Source: Bacteroidales bacterium OttesenSCG-928-M11
GTDB taxonomy: Bacteria > Bacteroidota > Bacteroidia > Bacteroidales > Azobacteroidaceae
DNA length: 64,000 bases
NCBI GenBank assembly: GCA_030265685.1
Contig: JAJDGO010000001.1
Span: forward strand, 1 to 64,000
Reading direction: 5' to 3'
Under the pieces are notes generated by a model, which did no database searches, was not told the origin of the DNA, and saw nothing but the letters and a program-made list of their open reading frames with translations. The translations under genes were made by a program, and so were the position numbers. Below, in pieces: positions 55,355 to 64,000 of this stretch (the first letter of the stretch is position 1; each line of letters begins with the position of its first letter).

Positions 55355-55759
55355 TTAATTTTCTACTTCGTTTTTTGTATCTACAAACAATGTTACGTGA
55401 TTTGAACGTTTACGAACTCTATATCCTCTACCTTGAGGAGCAGGGCGTAAACGCTTCAGCATTGTTGCCGAATCTACGTTTATTGATGTTACATATAATT
55501 CACCATGTTCTGCTTTTCTTTCGTTCTTTTCTTCCCAATTGGCAATAGCTGAACGAAGCAGTTTTTCGACTTTTGCAGCAGCTTCTTTGTTTGAAAACTT
55601 CAAAACACCAAGAGCCCGAAAAGCTTCCATTCCTCTAATCATATCTGCTACCAAACGCATTTTACGAGGAGATGTTGGTACATTTCGCAATTTAGCGAAA
55701 TACATGGTCTTTTGTGCTTCTTTTCTTTGCTCTGCTGATATTCTTTTTCTAGCACCCAT
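55355..55759 (-). CDS. rplV: Ribosomal protein L22
   Basis: 134 residues; its long hairpin lines the exit tunnel. [20 protein letters not shown] and [20 protein letters not shown] (tunnel tip) are conserved. Confidence 0.97.
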   Translation of the reverse strand: MGARKRISAEQRKEAQKTMYFAKLRNVPTSPRKMRLVADMIRGMEAFRALGVLKFSNKEAAAKVEKLLRSAIANWEEKNERKAEHGELYVTSINVDSATMLKRLRPAPQGRGYRVRKRSNHVTLFVDTKNEVEN

Positions 55760-55796
55760 TGTTTATTTTTTTATTTCAATTTGCTTGAATATCCTG

Positions 55797-56066
55797 TTAT
55801 TTTTTCTTATTCCCAGCATGACCACGGAACTGACGAGTAGGAGAAAATTCACCTAACTTATGTCCTACCATGTTTTCGGTAACGTAAACAGGAATAAATT
55901 TATTTCCATTGTGAACTGCAATTGTATGCCCAACAAAGTCAGGCGAAATCATTGAAGCTCTAGCCCATGTTTTCACGACAGTTTTCTTGCCGCTCTCATT
56001 CATATCGAGAATTTTTTTCTCCAATTTGATATTAATATAAGGGCCTTTTTTTAATGAACGACTCAT
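55797..56066 (-). CDS. rpsS: Ribosomal protein S19
   Basis: 89 residues in the 30S head. [40 protein letters not shown] and [18 protein letters not shown] are canonical. Confidence 0.98.
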   Translation of the reverse strand: MSRSLKKGPYINIKLEKKILDMNESGKKTVVKTWARASMISPDFVGHTIAVHNGNKFIPVYVTENMVGHKLGEFSPTRQFRGHAGNKKK

Positions 56067-56088
56067 AATTTACTCTTAATTAATCAGG

Positions 56089-56913
56089 TTATTTTTTTCT
56101 TCTCTCAATAATATACTTAGAAGAATGTTTCTTCGGAGCTCTTGTTTTCAAGCCCTTAGCATACAATCCTTTTCGAGACCGTGGGTGTCCTCCAGAGGCA
56201 CGTCCTTCTCCACCACCCATAGGGTGATCAACAGGGTTCATTACAACTCCCCGAACGCGAGGACGACGTCCTAACCAACGAGTTCTACCCGCTTTACCTG
56301 ATCTTTCCAAAGCATGATCCGAGTTACCGACACTACCAACTGTAGCTTTACAAGCTGATAATATCTTACGAGTTTCACCTGATGGCATTTTGATAATTGC
56401 ATAATCACCTTCACGTGAAACGATCTGAGCAAAAGCTCCAGCAGAGCGAACCATTTTAGCCCCTTGTCCTGGACGTAATTCTATATTATGAATTACAGTA
56501 CCTAAAGGAATGTTCGCTAAAGGAAGAGCATTACCTATTTCCGGAGCAGCATCTTTTCCTGACATCACTGTTTGGTTTACTTCCAAACCGTTTGGAGCAA
56601 TAATATACGCTTTTTCTCCATCGGCATAAAACAATAAAGCAATACGAGCAGAACGATTAGGATCATACTCAATTGTTTTAACTGTTGCAGGAATACCATC
56701 TTTCTTTCTCTTGAAGTCTATAATACGATATTTGCGTTTGTGTCCACCGCCAATATATCGCATAGTCATGTGTCCTTCAGCATTACGTCCTCCGGACTTA
56801 CGTTTACCGTAAACAAGAGATTTTTCCGGAACACTAGCAGTGATTTCACTAAATGTCCCGATAATTTTGTGTCTTTGCCCCGGTGTTGTGGGGTTTAATT
56901 TACGAATTCCCAT
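56089..56913 (-). CDS. rplB: Ribosomal protein L2
   Basis: 274 residues; one of the largest 50S proteins, close to the peptidyl transferase centre. [20 protein letters not shown], the conserved [20 protein letters not shown] segment near the active site, and the end [11 protein letters not shown]-like [12 protein letters not shown]. Confidence 0.98.
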   Translation of the reverse strand: MGIRKLNPTTPGQRHKIIGTFSEITASVPEKSLVYGKRKSGGRNAEGHMTMRYIGGGHKRKYRIIDFKRKKDGIPATVKTIEYDPNRSARIALLFYADGEKAYIIAPNGLEVNQTVMSGKDAAPEIGNALPLANIPLGTVIHNIELRPGQGAKMVRSAGAFAQIVSREGDYAIIKMPSGETRKILSACKATVGSVGNSDHALERSGKAGRTRWLGRRPRVRGVVMNPVDHPMGGGEGRASGGHPRSRKGLYAKGLKTRAPKKHSSKYIIERRKK

Positions 56914-56921
56914 TGTATCTA

Positions 56922-57215
56922 TTATATATTACTAAAGAAATCAATCGTTTCGCCTTCTTTCAAAGTAACTATTGCTTTTTTGAAAGCGGCTTCTTTTCCT
57001 GTTACTACTCCAGACTTTGTATATCTTGATTTTCTTTTGCCACTGTAATTCATTGTATTAACACTTACTACAGTAACGCCATAAAGATCTTCAATAGCCT
57101 TTTTTATTTCAATTTTATTAGCATCCGGAGATACCCGAAAACCTACACGATTCGGTTTCTTATCCGTAATCATCGTTTGTTTTTCTGTCACGATAGGTTT
57201 AATAATAATTCCCAT
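56922..57215 (-). CDS. rplW: Ribosomal protein L23
   Basis: 97 residues at the tunnel exit, docking site of trigger factor. [20 protein letters not shown] and [20 protein letters not shown] are family marks. Confidence 0.97.
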   Translation of the reverse strand: MGIIIKPIVTEKQTMITDKKPNRVGFRVSPDANKIEIKKAIEDLYGVTVVSVNTMNYSGKRKSRYTKSGVVTGKEAAFKKAIVTLKEGETIDFFSNI

Positions 57216-57232
57216 GTCTAATCCTCCTTCTG

Positions 57233-57853
57233 TTAAAAGTTATTCATCATTGCAACAGAACTTTCCAAAATCACAACGTGACCAGCATTCATAACTTTAT
57301 ATGTATTAAGTTCTGAAATTGTCACGATAGTTGCTTTTTGCAAGTTACGCGCAGATAAGAAAATATTTTCATTATTTTCAGGTAGTACAACTAAGACTTT
57401 TTTGTCTTCGATCTTAAGATTTTTAGTCATTGCTAAAAAATCTTTAGTTCTTGGAGTCTCAAATGTAAAATCTTCAACTACAGTTATTGCATCTTCTTGA
57501 ATTTTATAAGACAATGCAGATTTACGAGCCAAAGCTTTTTCCTTTTTATTCAATTTAAACTCATAATCTCTTGGCTTAGGTCCAAATACTCTTGCACCAC
57601 CAACCAAAACAGGAGAGTTTATATCGCCACGACGAGCACCACCTCCACCTTTTTGACGGCCAAGTTTACGTGTTGATCCTGACATTTCACTTCTTTCTTT
57701 GGATTTTGCAGTTCCCTGACGACGATTAGCCAAGTGTTGTTTTACATCTAAGTAAATCACATGGTCGTTCGGCTCAATTCCAAATACTCCATCTTTAAGA
57801 GTTACCTTTTTACCGGTATCTTCCCCTTTAATGTTATATACGTTTTTTTCCAT
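57233..57853 (-). CDS. rplD: Ribosomal protein L4
   Basis: 206 residues; assembly protein whose loop reaches the tunnel. [20 protein letters not shown] and [20 protein letters not shown] are conserved. In Gammaproteobacteria L4 represses the S10 operon; see the hairpin before rplC here. One base overlaps rplC. Confidence 0.97.
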   Translation of the reverse strand: MEKNVYNIKGEDTGKKVTLKDGVFGIEPNDHVIYLDVKQHLANRRQGTAKSKERSEMSGSTRKLGRQKGGGGARRGDINSPVLVGGARVFGPKPRDYEFKLNKKEKALARKSALSYKIQEDAITVVEDFTFETPRTKDFLAMTKNLKIEDKKVLVVLPENNENIFLSARNLQKATIVTISELNTYKVMNAGHVVILESSVAMMNNF

Positions 57854-58467
57854 TACTTTTGAACGATTACAATTGAACCTTTTGCTCCGGGAACAGAACC
57901 TTTTACTAAAAGAAGGTTATGTTCTGGAATTAACTTAATAATTTCCAAGTTTTGAGTAGTTACTCTTTGATCACCCATTTGTCCACCCATACGTGTTCCT
58001 TTGAATACTTTCGCAGGATATGAACAGGCTCCAATTGATCCCGGGTGACGTTGACGGTCACTTTGTCCCAAAGTTGCTTCTCCAACTCCGGCAAAACCGT
58101 GACGTTTTACAACTCCTTGAAATCCTTTACCTTTAGAAGTTCCAGTTACATCTACATAAATTTCTCCATCGAAAAAATCGACAGTAATTACATTTCCGGG
58201 TTTATAATCACCCTGCTCTTTGAACTCGGCCAAGTGTCTCTTGGGAGTTACACCAGCTTTTTTGAAGTGTCCTTGCATAGGTTTTGTAGTATGCTTTTCT
58301 TTTTTGTCTTCAAAACCTAACTGAACAGCTTCATAACCATCTTTCTCGATAGTTTTCACTTGAGTAACAACACAAGGACCTACTTCAATAACAGTACATG
58401 GAAGATTTTTTCCATCAGCACTGAAAACGGATGTCATTCCGATTTTTTTTCCAATTAATCCTGGCAT
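57853..58467 (-). CDS. rplC: Ribosomal protein L3
   Basis: 204 residues; assembly initiator of the 50[40 protein letters not shown] and [20 protein letters not shown], the segment holding the glutamine methylated in some bacteria, are present. Confidence 0.98.
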   Translation of the reverse strand: MPGLIGKKIGMTSVFSADGKNLPCTVIEVGPCVVTQVKTIEKDGYEAVQLGFEDKKEKHTTKPMQGHFKKAGVTPKRHLAEFKEQGDYKPGNVITVDFFDGEIYVDVTGTSKGKGFQGVVKRHGFAGVGEATLGQSDRQRHPGSIGACSYPAKVFKGTRMGGQMGDQRVTTQNLEIIKLIPEHNLLLVKGSVPGAKGSIVIVQK

Positions 58468-58506
58468 TTCACTTTTATTTATTTATTATTCACTTGAAAA
58501 GACTCT

Positions 58507-58537
58507 CCTTACAACCTTGTAACGGTTAGCTATAAGG
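58507..58537 (-). promoter_or_regulatory. Two-tier hairpin between rpsJ and rplC
   Basis: On the minus strand CCTTA pairs with TAAGG (outer stem, 58533-58537 with 58507-58511) and AACC with GGTT (inner stem) around a GTTACAA loop. It occupies the 77-nt gap before rplC, the longest gap in this part of the cluster. A regulatory role is a guess from position. Confidence 0.35.
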
Positions 58538-58544
58538 GTTTTCT

Positions 58545-58850
58545 TTATACTTTAATTTCTACTTCAACACCTGATGGTAATTCCAATTTCATCAAAGCAT
58601 CTACTGTTTTTGCTGTAGAGCTATAAATGTCAATCAATCTCTTATATGAACACAATTCAAATTGTTCACGAGATTTTTTATTTACGAATGTTGAACGGTT
58701 TACAGTAAAAATTCTCTTATGAGTAGGTAATGGAATAGGTCCACTTACTACGGCACCTGTAGCTTTTACTGTTTTTACGATTTTCTCAGCTGATTTATCA
58801 ACCAAGTTGTAATCGTAAGATTTTAATTTAATTCTAATTTTTTGGCTCAT
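58545..58850 (-). CDS. rpsJ: Ribosomal protein S10
   Basis: 101 residues in the 30S head. [20 protein letters not shown] and [20 protein letters not shown] are canonical. Follows fusA directly by 65 bp with no tuf gene between. Confidence 0.98.
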   Translation of the reverse strand: MSQKIRIKLKSYDYNLVDKSAEKIVKTVKATGAVVSGPIPLPTHKRIFTVNRSTFVNKKSREQFELCSYKRLIDIYSSTAKTVDALMKLELPSGVEVEIKV

Positions 58851-58915
58851 GTTGATTAATTATATATTATAAATAAAGAATGGAGAAAGAGCCATTCTCT
58901 CCTCCATTCATTTTT

Positions 58916-61045
58916 TTATTTTATTAAGTCTACTCTACCTTTAACCTCAGTCAATACACTTTTCGCAACATTAGAAGAAACCTCTTCATAGTGAGAGAAA
59001 GTCATTGTGCTTGTAGCACGTCCCGAAGTAATTGTACGTAATGCAGTTACATATCCAAACATTTCAGAAAGAGGCGCTTTTGCTTTTACAACTCTTGCTC
59101 CGGTACGACTTGTATCCATACCTTCTACTTGTCCGCGACGTTTGTTCAAGTCTCCAATTACATCACCCATACTTTCTTCCGGAGTGATCACTTCAATCTT
59201 CATTATTGGTTCTTTCAAAACTGGAGTTGCTTTTTCACAAGCACTCTTGAATGCTTGAATAGCACATATTTCGAAAGACAATTGGTCAGAGTCAACAGCG
59301 TGATAAGAACCATCAATCACTGTTACTTTCAAATTATCTAATGCATAACCTGCCAATACACCATTTTTCATAGCGCGTTGGAAACCTTTCTGAATAGAAG
59401 GGATATATTCTTTTGGAATGTTACCACCTTTTACTTCATCAACAAATTGCAAATCGCCTTCAAATTCTGTAGTGATTGGTTCTACACGAACAATCATATC
59501 AGCATATTTACCACGACCCCCAGTTTGTTTCTTATATGTCTCACGTAATTCAACAGCTTGAGTAATAGCTTCCCGGTAAGATACCTGTGGACGACCTTGA
59601 TTACATTCTACTTTAAACTCACGTTTCAAACGATCAATAATAATTTCCAAGTGAAGCTCACCCATTCCGGAAATAACTGTTTGACCAGAATCCTCATCTG
59701 TTTTTACTGTAAATGTTGGATCCTCTTCGGCCAATTTTGCTAATCCCATACCCAAACGATCTAAGTCTTTTTGAGTTTTAGGTTCGATAGCAATACCAAT
59801 TACTGGTTCTGGGAAATCCATTGATTCCAATACAATAGGATGATCTTCACTACATAGAGTATCTCCTGTACGAATATCCTTAAATCCTACACCAGCACCA
59901 ATATCTCCACAACCGATAAATTCTTTCGGATTTTGTTTATTAGAGTGCATTTGGAACAAACGAGAAATACGTTCTTTTTTTCCTGAACGTGCATTGTACA
60001 CATAAGAACCGGCTTCTAATTCTCCTGAATAAACACGGAAGAAACAAAGACGTCCTACATATGGGTCTGTTGCAATCTTGAATGCTAAAGCACAAAATGG
60101 CTCCGAAGAACTTGGTTTGCGAGTAAGAGTTTTATCAGGATCTGAAGGATCTATACCTTCAACAGCATCCGTATCAACCGGACTAGGAAGATAAGCACAA
60201 GCTGAATCCAACAAACATTGAACTCCTTTGTTTTTGAAAGAAGAACCACAGATCATCGGATTGATTTGCATAGCTAATGTTCCTTTGCGGATAGCCGCTC
60301 TGATTTCATCTTCTGAGATAGAAGAAGGATCATCAAAGTATTTTTCCATTAATACTTCATCAACTTCAGCTAATGTTTCGAGCATTTTATCTCTCCATTC
60401 TTCAGCTTCGCTTAGAAGTTGTGCTGGAATTTCTTCTATTGAGTAATCGGCACCCATTGTTTCATCGTGCCAAAAGTAAGCTTTCATCGTAACCAAGTCC
60501 ACAACTCCACGGAAAGTTTCCTCTGCTCCGATAGGAATTTGAATAGGACAAGGATTAGCTCCTAAAACATCCTTTACTTGACGAACTACTTCGAAGAAGT
60601 TTGCTCCCGAACGGTCCATTTTGTTTACATAACCGATACGAGGAACTTGATATTTATCAGCTTGACGCCAAACAGTCTCAGACTGTGGCTCAACTCCACC
60701 TACCGCACAGAATGCAGCAATAGCTCCATCCAAAATACGTAGAGAACGTTCTACTTCAACAGTAAAGTCAACGTGTCCCGGAGTATCAATCAAGTTAATT
60801 TTATATGTTTCGCTATTGTATTTCCAATTAGCAGTTGTTGCAGCTGAGGTAATTGTAATACCACGTTCTTGCTCTTGTTCCATCCAGTCCATAGTAGCAG
60901 CACCATCATGTACCTCCCCTATTTTGTGAGTAAGTCCTGTGTAAAACAAGATACGTTCCGAAGTTGTGGTTTTACCGGCGTCAATATGAGCCATAATCCC
61001 TAAGTTGCGAGTATATTTTAACGTATTATCTGAGCCTTTTGCCAT
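58916..61045 (-). CDS. fusA: Elongation factor G
   Basis: 709-residue translocase GTPase. G1 is AHIDAGKTT (residues 19-27), the switch II motif is IDTPGHVDF, and G4 is NKMDRSG; these are followed by the EF-G-type insert and domains II-V ([27 protein letters not shown]-like [18 protein letters not shown]). Full length and with all G motifs intact, so a true translocase rather than a tetracycline-protection relative. Between rpsG and rpsJ, as in the str operon. Confidence 0.98.
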   Translation of the reverse strand: MAKGSDNTLKYTRNLGIMAHIDAGKTTTSERILFYTGLTHKIGEVHDGAATMDWMEQEQERGITITSAATTANWKYNSETYKINLIDTPGHVDFTVEVERSLRILDGAIAAFCAVGGVEPQSETVWRQADKYQVPRIGYVNKMDRSGANFFEVVRQVKDVLGANPCPIQIPIGAEETFRGVVDLVTMKAYFWHDETMGADYSIEEIPAQLLSEAEEWRDKMLETLAEVDEVLMEKYFDDPSSISEDEIRAAIRKGTLAMQINPMICGSSFKNKGVQCLLDSACAYLPSPVDTDAVEGIDPSDPDKTLTRKPSSSEPFCALAFKIATDPYVGRLCFFRVYSGELEAGSYVYNARSGKKERISRLFQMHSNKQNPKEFIGCGDIGAGVGFKDIRTGDTLCSEDHPIVLESMDFPEPVIGIAIEPKTQKDLDRLGMGLAKLAEEDPTFTVKTDEDSGQTVISGMGELHLEIIIDRLKREFKVECNQGRPQVSYREAITQAVELRETYKKQTGGRGKYADMIVRVEPITTEFEGDLQFVDEVKGGNIPKEYIPSIQKGFQRAMKNGVLAGYALDNLKVTVIDGSYHAVDSDQLSFEICAIQAFKSACEKATPVLKEPIMKIEVITPEESMGDVIGDLNKRRGQVEGMDTSRTGARVVKAKAPLSEMFGYVTALRTITSGRATSTMTFSHYEEVSSNVAKSVLTEVKGRVDLIK

Positions 61046-61067
61046 CTTTCTTTTTACCTATTTAATA

Positions 61068-61544
61068 TTAAAATCTGAAATGAGCGAATGCTCTGTTTGC
61101 TTCCGCCATTCTGTGCATATCTTCTTTTCTCTTGTATGCACCACCTTGGTTGTTAAAAGCATCAACAATTTCTGCCGACAACTTATCTGCCATAGATTTA
61201 CCACCTCTTTTACGAGAGTAACCAATCATATTTTTCATTGATATGGATTCCTTTCTATCCGGACGAATTTCCGTAGGAACTTGGAATGTAGCACCACCAA
61301 TACGACGTGATTTTACTTCTACAAGCGGTGTAATGTTATCAAGAGCTTGTTTCCAAATTTCAAGAACTGATTTTTCTTCGTTAGGTAATTTGGTTTTAAC
61401 TTTCTCAAGTGCAGTATAAAAGATATCGAAGGCTGTACTTTTTTTGCCATCATACATCAAATGGTTAACAAATCTTGTTACCTTTTGATCACCAAATACA
61501 GGATCCGGAAGGATCTGTCTCTTTTTTGGCTTAGTTTTTCTCAT
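61068..61544 (-). CDS. rpsG: Ribosomal protein S7
   Basis: Organises the 3' domain of 16S rRNA. I choose ATG 61544 ([20 protein letters not shown]), which gives the usual 158 residues. The frame stays open 24 codons upstream to an ATG at 61616, adding an acidic leader ([20 protein letters not shown]) not seen in the family. [19 protein letters not shown] and [20 protein letters not shown] are canonical. Confidence 0.96.
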   Translation of the reverse strand: MRKTKPKKRQILPDPVFGDQKVTRFVNHLMYDGKKSTAFDIFYTALEKVKTKLPNEEKSVLEIWKQALDNITPLVEVKSRRIGGATFQVPTEIRPDRKESISMKNMIGYSRKRGGKSMADKLSAEIVDAFNNQGGAYKRKEDMHRMAEANRAFAHFRF

Positions 61545-61746
61545 TTCTCTTACTAATTTGTGTTTTTGTTCTTGGTTGCCATCTTTTGTGTCTTCAATGA
61601 ATTCCTCCGAATTCATTTACTCAACCTATAATTAATTATAAAATACGAGGAAACTGATTTGAATCTGAAACTCTCTTTTTATTTATAATTTTAATTTATT
61701 CTAGCTTTTCCAAAAACCTCAAACGGGTTTCTAAATAAATTTACTA

Positions 61747-62130
61747 TTATTTCTTAGCGGCTTTAGGACGCTTTGCTCCATACTTAGAGCGACGTTGGGT
61801 ACGACCATTTACACCTGCAGTATCTAATGTACCGCGAACGATGTGATAACGAACACCCGGAAGATCTTTTACACGACCTCCTCTTACCAATACGATACTA
61901 TGCTCTTGTAAGTTATGTCCTTCTCCTGGAATGTAAGCATTTACTTCCTTTGAACTGGTTAAACGAACACGAGCAACTTTACGCATAGCAGAGTTAGGTT
62001 TCTTTGGAGTTGTAGTATATACCCGAACACAAACACCTCTTCTTTGAGGACATGCATCTAATGCCGGAGATTTACCTTTTTCAACCAAAGTTGTTCTTCC
62101 TTTTCTTACTAATTGCTGAATTGTTGGCAT
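61747..62130 (-). CDS. rpsL: Ribosomal protein S12
   Basis: 127 residues at the decoding centre. [20 protein letters not shown] and [18 protein letters not shown] carry wild-type lysines at the positions linked to streptomycin resistance when mutated. First gene of the cluster, with a leader of about 150 nt. Confidence 0.98.
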   Translation of the reverse strand: MPTIQQLVRKGRTTLVEKGKSPALDACPQRRGVCVRVYTTTPKKPNSAMRKVARVRLTSSKEVNAYIPGEGHNLQEHSIVLVRGGRVKDLPGVRYHIVRGTLDTAGVNGRTQRRSKYGAKRPKAAKK

Positions 62131-62282
62131 TTTTTTGTTTTAATTTTAACTATATGTTTATTAATATCAAATTCGTTTTAGCTTTTTTCGACTCTATAAA
62201 ACCAATATAAAAATGAGTCTTAATCTTCGAATAAACAGTAATTTATTCTAAATCAGACTGGCTTTCAAGCCAAAAAGCGGGG

Positions 62283-62313
62283 CAAAGATACAAATAATTT
62301 ATTGAATTACCAA
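62283..62313 (-). promoter_or_regulatory. Promoter of the str-S10-spc-alpha supercluster
   Basis: Minus-strand TATCTTTG (62283-62290) with TTG (62311-62313) 20 bp upstream matches the -33/-7 pattern. Transcription would begin about 150 nt before rpsL. The leader contains GACTC and GAGTC in inverse orientation near 62193-62215, a possible weak stem. Confidence 0.6.
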
Positions 62314-62423
62314 TAGATACTGTAAAAAACTTCGTAAAAGATCGAATAATAGAGTTGCTCGGTTTGTGATTTTTTATTTCGTTATAAAATAAATATTTTA
62401 GACCATTACAAAAAAGATACTAT

Positions 62424-62521
62424 AACTTGTCCAAAGTTATTAGGAAACTTGCATCAAGTTATAGTAGAACTTTATACAAGTTATAGTAATACTTTAGTCA
62501 AGTTATACGGAAACTTTTCAC
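62424..62521. repeat. Family I 22-bp repeat array, four units
   Basis: Units at 62424-62445, 62446-62467, 62468-62489 and 62490-62511, then AACTTTTCAC running into the stop codon of the acyl-CoA synthetase gene. The linker varies (ATTAGGA, ATAGTAG, ATAGTAA, ATACGGA). It lies between the rpsL promoter and the end of the next minus-strand gene. Confidence 0.92.
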
Positions 62522-64000
62522 AGAGCTTCTATATTCTTATCGTTAAGAATGTGTTTTCCCTCCGGAGTATATAAATAATCCAGGCGATCTTTATATTTTT
62601 GTTCGATTTTGCCACGTACCATTTTCATCGAAGAATTTAACAATTGGTTTTGTTCGGTAAATGCTTCCGGAAGAATTGCAATAGAAGCCGGTAACCAACG
62701 TTCGGGATATTCGCCGGCATAAATACCTTTTCCTTTGTAATCTGCTATAACTTCTTGTATTTTCAACAAGGCCATTTCTTTTGCCTCTCGAGTATCCCAC
62801 AATAAATTAGGATTTGTTTGTTTTACGTAAGCTTTTAGTTGTTCTTTGTTAGGAACAATAAGTCCAACCGTATAAGGATCTTGGTTATTGTGTAATAGTA
62901 TCTGATCAATATATTTGGTTTTATCGGCTATCCCCTCCTCTATTCCTTCCGGACTATATTTTTCACCATCGCTACTAATTAATAAACTTTTGAAACGTCC
63001 TAAGACATAAAGAAATCCATCCGAATCTACATAACCCATGTCTCCTGTATATAACCAGCCGTCTTTAATTGTTTCTGCCGTAGCTTCTTGATTTTTCCAG
63101 TAACCTAACATTACATTTTCGCCCTTAACTACAATTTCTCCCCTCTTTCCTAAAGGAAGTGCATTACCTTCGAGGTCACATATTTTGAGATCGAGGTTTG
63201 ACACCAATATTCCCGAAGATCCCAGTTTGTGTTTATGTACTGTATTTGCCGAAATAATAGGCGTTGCTTCCGATAATCCATAACCTTGAAACATAGGAAT
63301 CCCTACTGCATAAAAGAAACGTTGTAGTTCAATATCGAGCAAAGCTCCGCCGCCAATAAAAAACTTCAATCGGCCACCCAATCCTTCTCTTATTTTAGAA
63401 AAGATCAGCTTGTCGTAAATAGAAAGTAATATTTTTTTGTGAAATTGCGAGACACCCCCTTTATTGTATCCTTCTTTATTATATTCATAAGCCGTTTTAA
63501 GGGCATGGCGAAAAAGCTTTTCTGTTGTTTTTCCTTTCTTTTGAATCGTCGATTCAATATTTTTACGAAAATTTTTAGCCAAAGCCGGCACACTCATCAG
63601 TACCGTAGGCTTAAACTCTTTGATATTCATCGGGATATTCTTCAACGACTCGATAGGAGTTTTACCAGTTTGCACTGTGGCTACATTGGCTCCGTAAGCC
63701 ATAAATGAATAAAATCCGGCAACATGTCCAAAACAATGGTCAAGAGGAATTATAATCAAGTTGCTATCTTCGGGATCTATTTTGATCAAAGACATGGCTT
63801 GTTCTACATTCGCCGTATAGTTTCGATGAGAAAGCATAATTCCTTTTGGGTCGGCAGTAGTTCCCGATGTATAAGAAATGTTTGCCATATCATTTCCTTT
63901 TACTGCTTTGCTTCTTTTTACGACATTATCTAAATTGTTTTCCAGATACTCATCGCCCATTTTCAAAACCATCTCCAGAGAGATTTCTTTTTCTTCGTAA
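62518..64000 (-). CDS. Long-chain acyl-CoA synthetase-like AMP-forming ligase, N-terminus beyond window
   Basis: The frame is open to the window edge, so the N-terminal part is missing; about 493 residues are visible. The AMP-binding motif is SYTSGTTADPKGIMLSHR, followed by IIPLDHCFGHVAGFYSFMAY, MFQGYGLSEATPIIS and the GWLYTGDMGYVDSDGF/YVLGRFKSL hinge. The C-terminal lysine lies in SSMKMVRGKIEQKY. This is the FadD15-like group that activates fatty acids to acyl-CoA. Exact chain length is unknown. No terminator is seen; a family I repeat abuts the stop. Confidence 0.92.
   Translation of the reverse strand, partial: YEEKEISLEMVLKMGDEYLENNLDNVVKRSKAVKGNDMANISYTSGTTADPKGIMLSHRNYTANVEQAMSLIKIDPEDSNLIIIPLDHCFGHVAGFYSFMAYGANVATVQTGKTPIESLKNIPMNIKEFKPTVLMSVPALAKNFRKNIESTIQKKGKTTEKLFRHALKTAYEYNKEGYNKGGVSQFHKKILLSIYDKLIFSKIREGLGGRLKFFIGGGALLDIELQRFFYAVGIPMFQGYGLSEATPIISANTVHKHKLGSSGILVSNLDLKICDLEGNALPLGKRGEIVVKGENVMLGYWKNQEATAETIKDGWLYTGDMGYVDSDGFLYVLGRFKSLLISSDGEKYSPEGIEEGIADKTKYIDQILLHNNQDPYTVGLIVPNKEQLKAYVKQTNPNLLWDTREAKEMALLKIQEVIADYKGKGIYAGEYPERWLPASIAILPEAFTEQNQLLNSSMKMVRGKIEQKYKDRLDYLYTPEGKHILNDKNIEAL

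Noticed and set aside
58851-58915. tuf gene between fusA and rpsJ
   Set aside because: Only 65 bp are available; the absence of tuf here is usual for the phylum.

Overview
The window is about 64 kb of AT-rich chromosomal DNA from a member of the Bacteroidetes, most likely order Bacteroidales. The evidence is the fused MurF-alanine racemase gene, the abundance of TAnnTTTG-type -7 promoter elements, the lack of strong Shine-Dalgarno sites, the many small lipoproteins, and a str-S10-spc-alpha ribosomal cluster with no tuf gene inside it. I cannot name the genus from the sequence alone. Apart from dispersed intergenic repeats there is no phage, transposon or CRISPR array; this is core chromosome.

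Layout. 1-4.2 kb: 3' part of a PpiD/SurA-type periplasmic isomerase, rlmN, and a glycosyltransferase gene broken by a one-base shift. 4.2-9.1 kb: tRNA-Arg(CCG), asnA, a TlpA-like thioredoxin whose C-terminus is also shifted, then a YgjP-type metallopeptidase and a YgiQ radical-SAM protein on the minus strand. 9.3-11.5 kb: an envelope-stress-like set of two Spy/CpxP-like periplasmic proteins around an ECF sigma factor and a membrane protein. 11.8-24.9 kb: lipoprotein, pepD, a flippase-like membrane protein, ksgA, corA, galM, the (frameshifted) murF-alr fusion, a DUF1460 lipoprotein, a Ca2+-type P-ATPase and a membrane-anchored AraC regulator. 25-36 kb: a largely non-coding 0.8 kb stretch with a candidate small RNA, an S9 peptidase, a Rieske-like lipoprotein, rnc-fabF-acpP, purN, sdaA, a LolC/E-type permease, rbfA, an O-methyltransferase and aroQ, then xerD. 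37-42 kb: a minus-strand run of DUF2490, DUF4956 and VTC-type polyphosphate polymerase genes, a protein made of two copies of a 127-residue unit, a two-repeat lipoprotein, and enolase. 42.4-43.7 kb: an S41-like peptidase. 44-62.1 kb: the ribosomal supercluster, read right to left from rpsL to rplQ, with fusA, secY, map, infA and rpoA. 62.5-64 kb: an acyl-CoA synthetase cut by the window edge.

The least explained material is intergenic. Two unrelated repeat families each have a 22-bp pitch and an internal dyad. Family I (AACTT, five variable bases, AAGTT, then ATAGTAR) forms four-unit arrays at 11.6, 43.7 and 62.4 kb. Family II (TTTTCTGTACAGA units ending in the 16-bp palindrome TTTTCTGTACAGAAAA) forms two- or three-unit arrays at 4.3, 25.4 and 33.2 kb. 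Nearly all lie between converging genes or just downstream of gene ends. A compact transcription unit at 25.17-25.29 kb (TAACTTTG promoter, rod-like hairpin, strong terminator, no ORF) looks like a small RNA gene.

Three genes are disrupted by single-base changes in A or T runs of 5-6 (3.3, 6.65 and 20.14 kb). Because alanine racemase is normally essential and each frame is restored by one base, assembly error is the simplest explanation, but it cannot be proven here.
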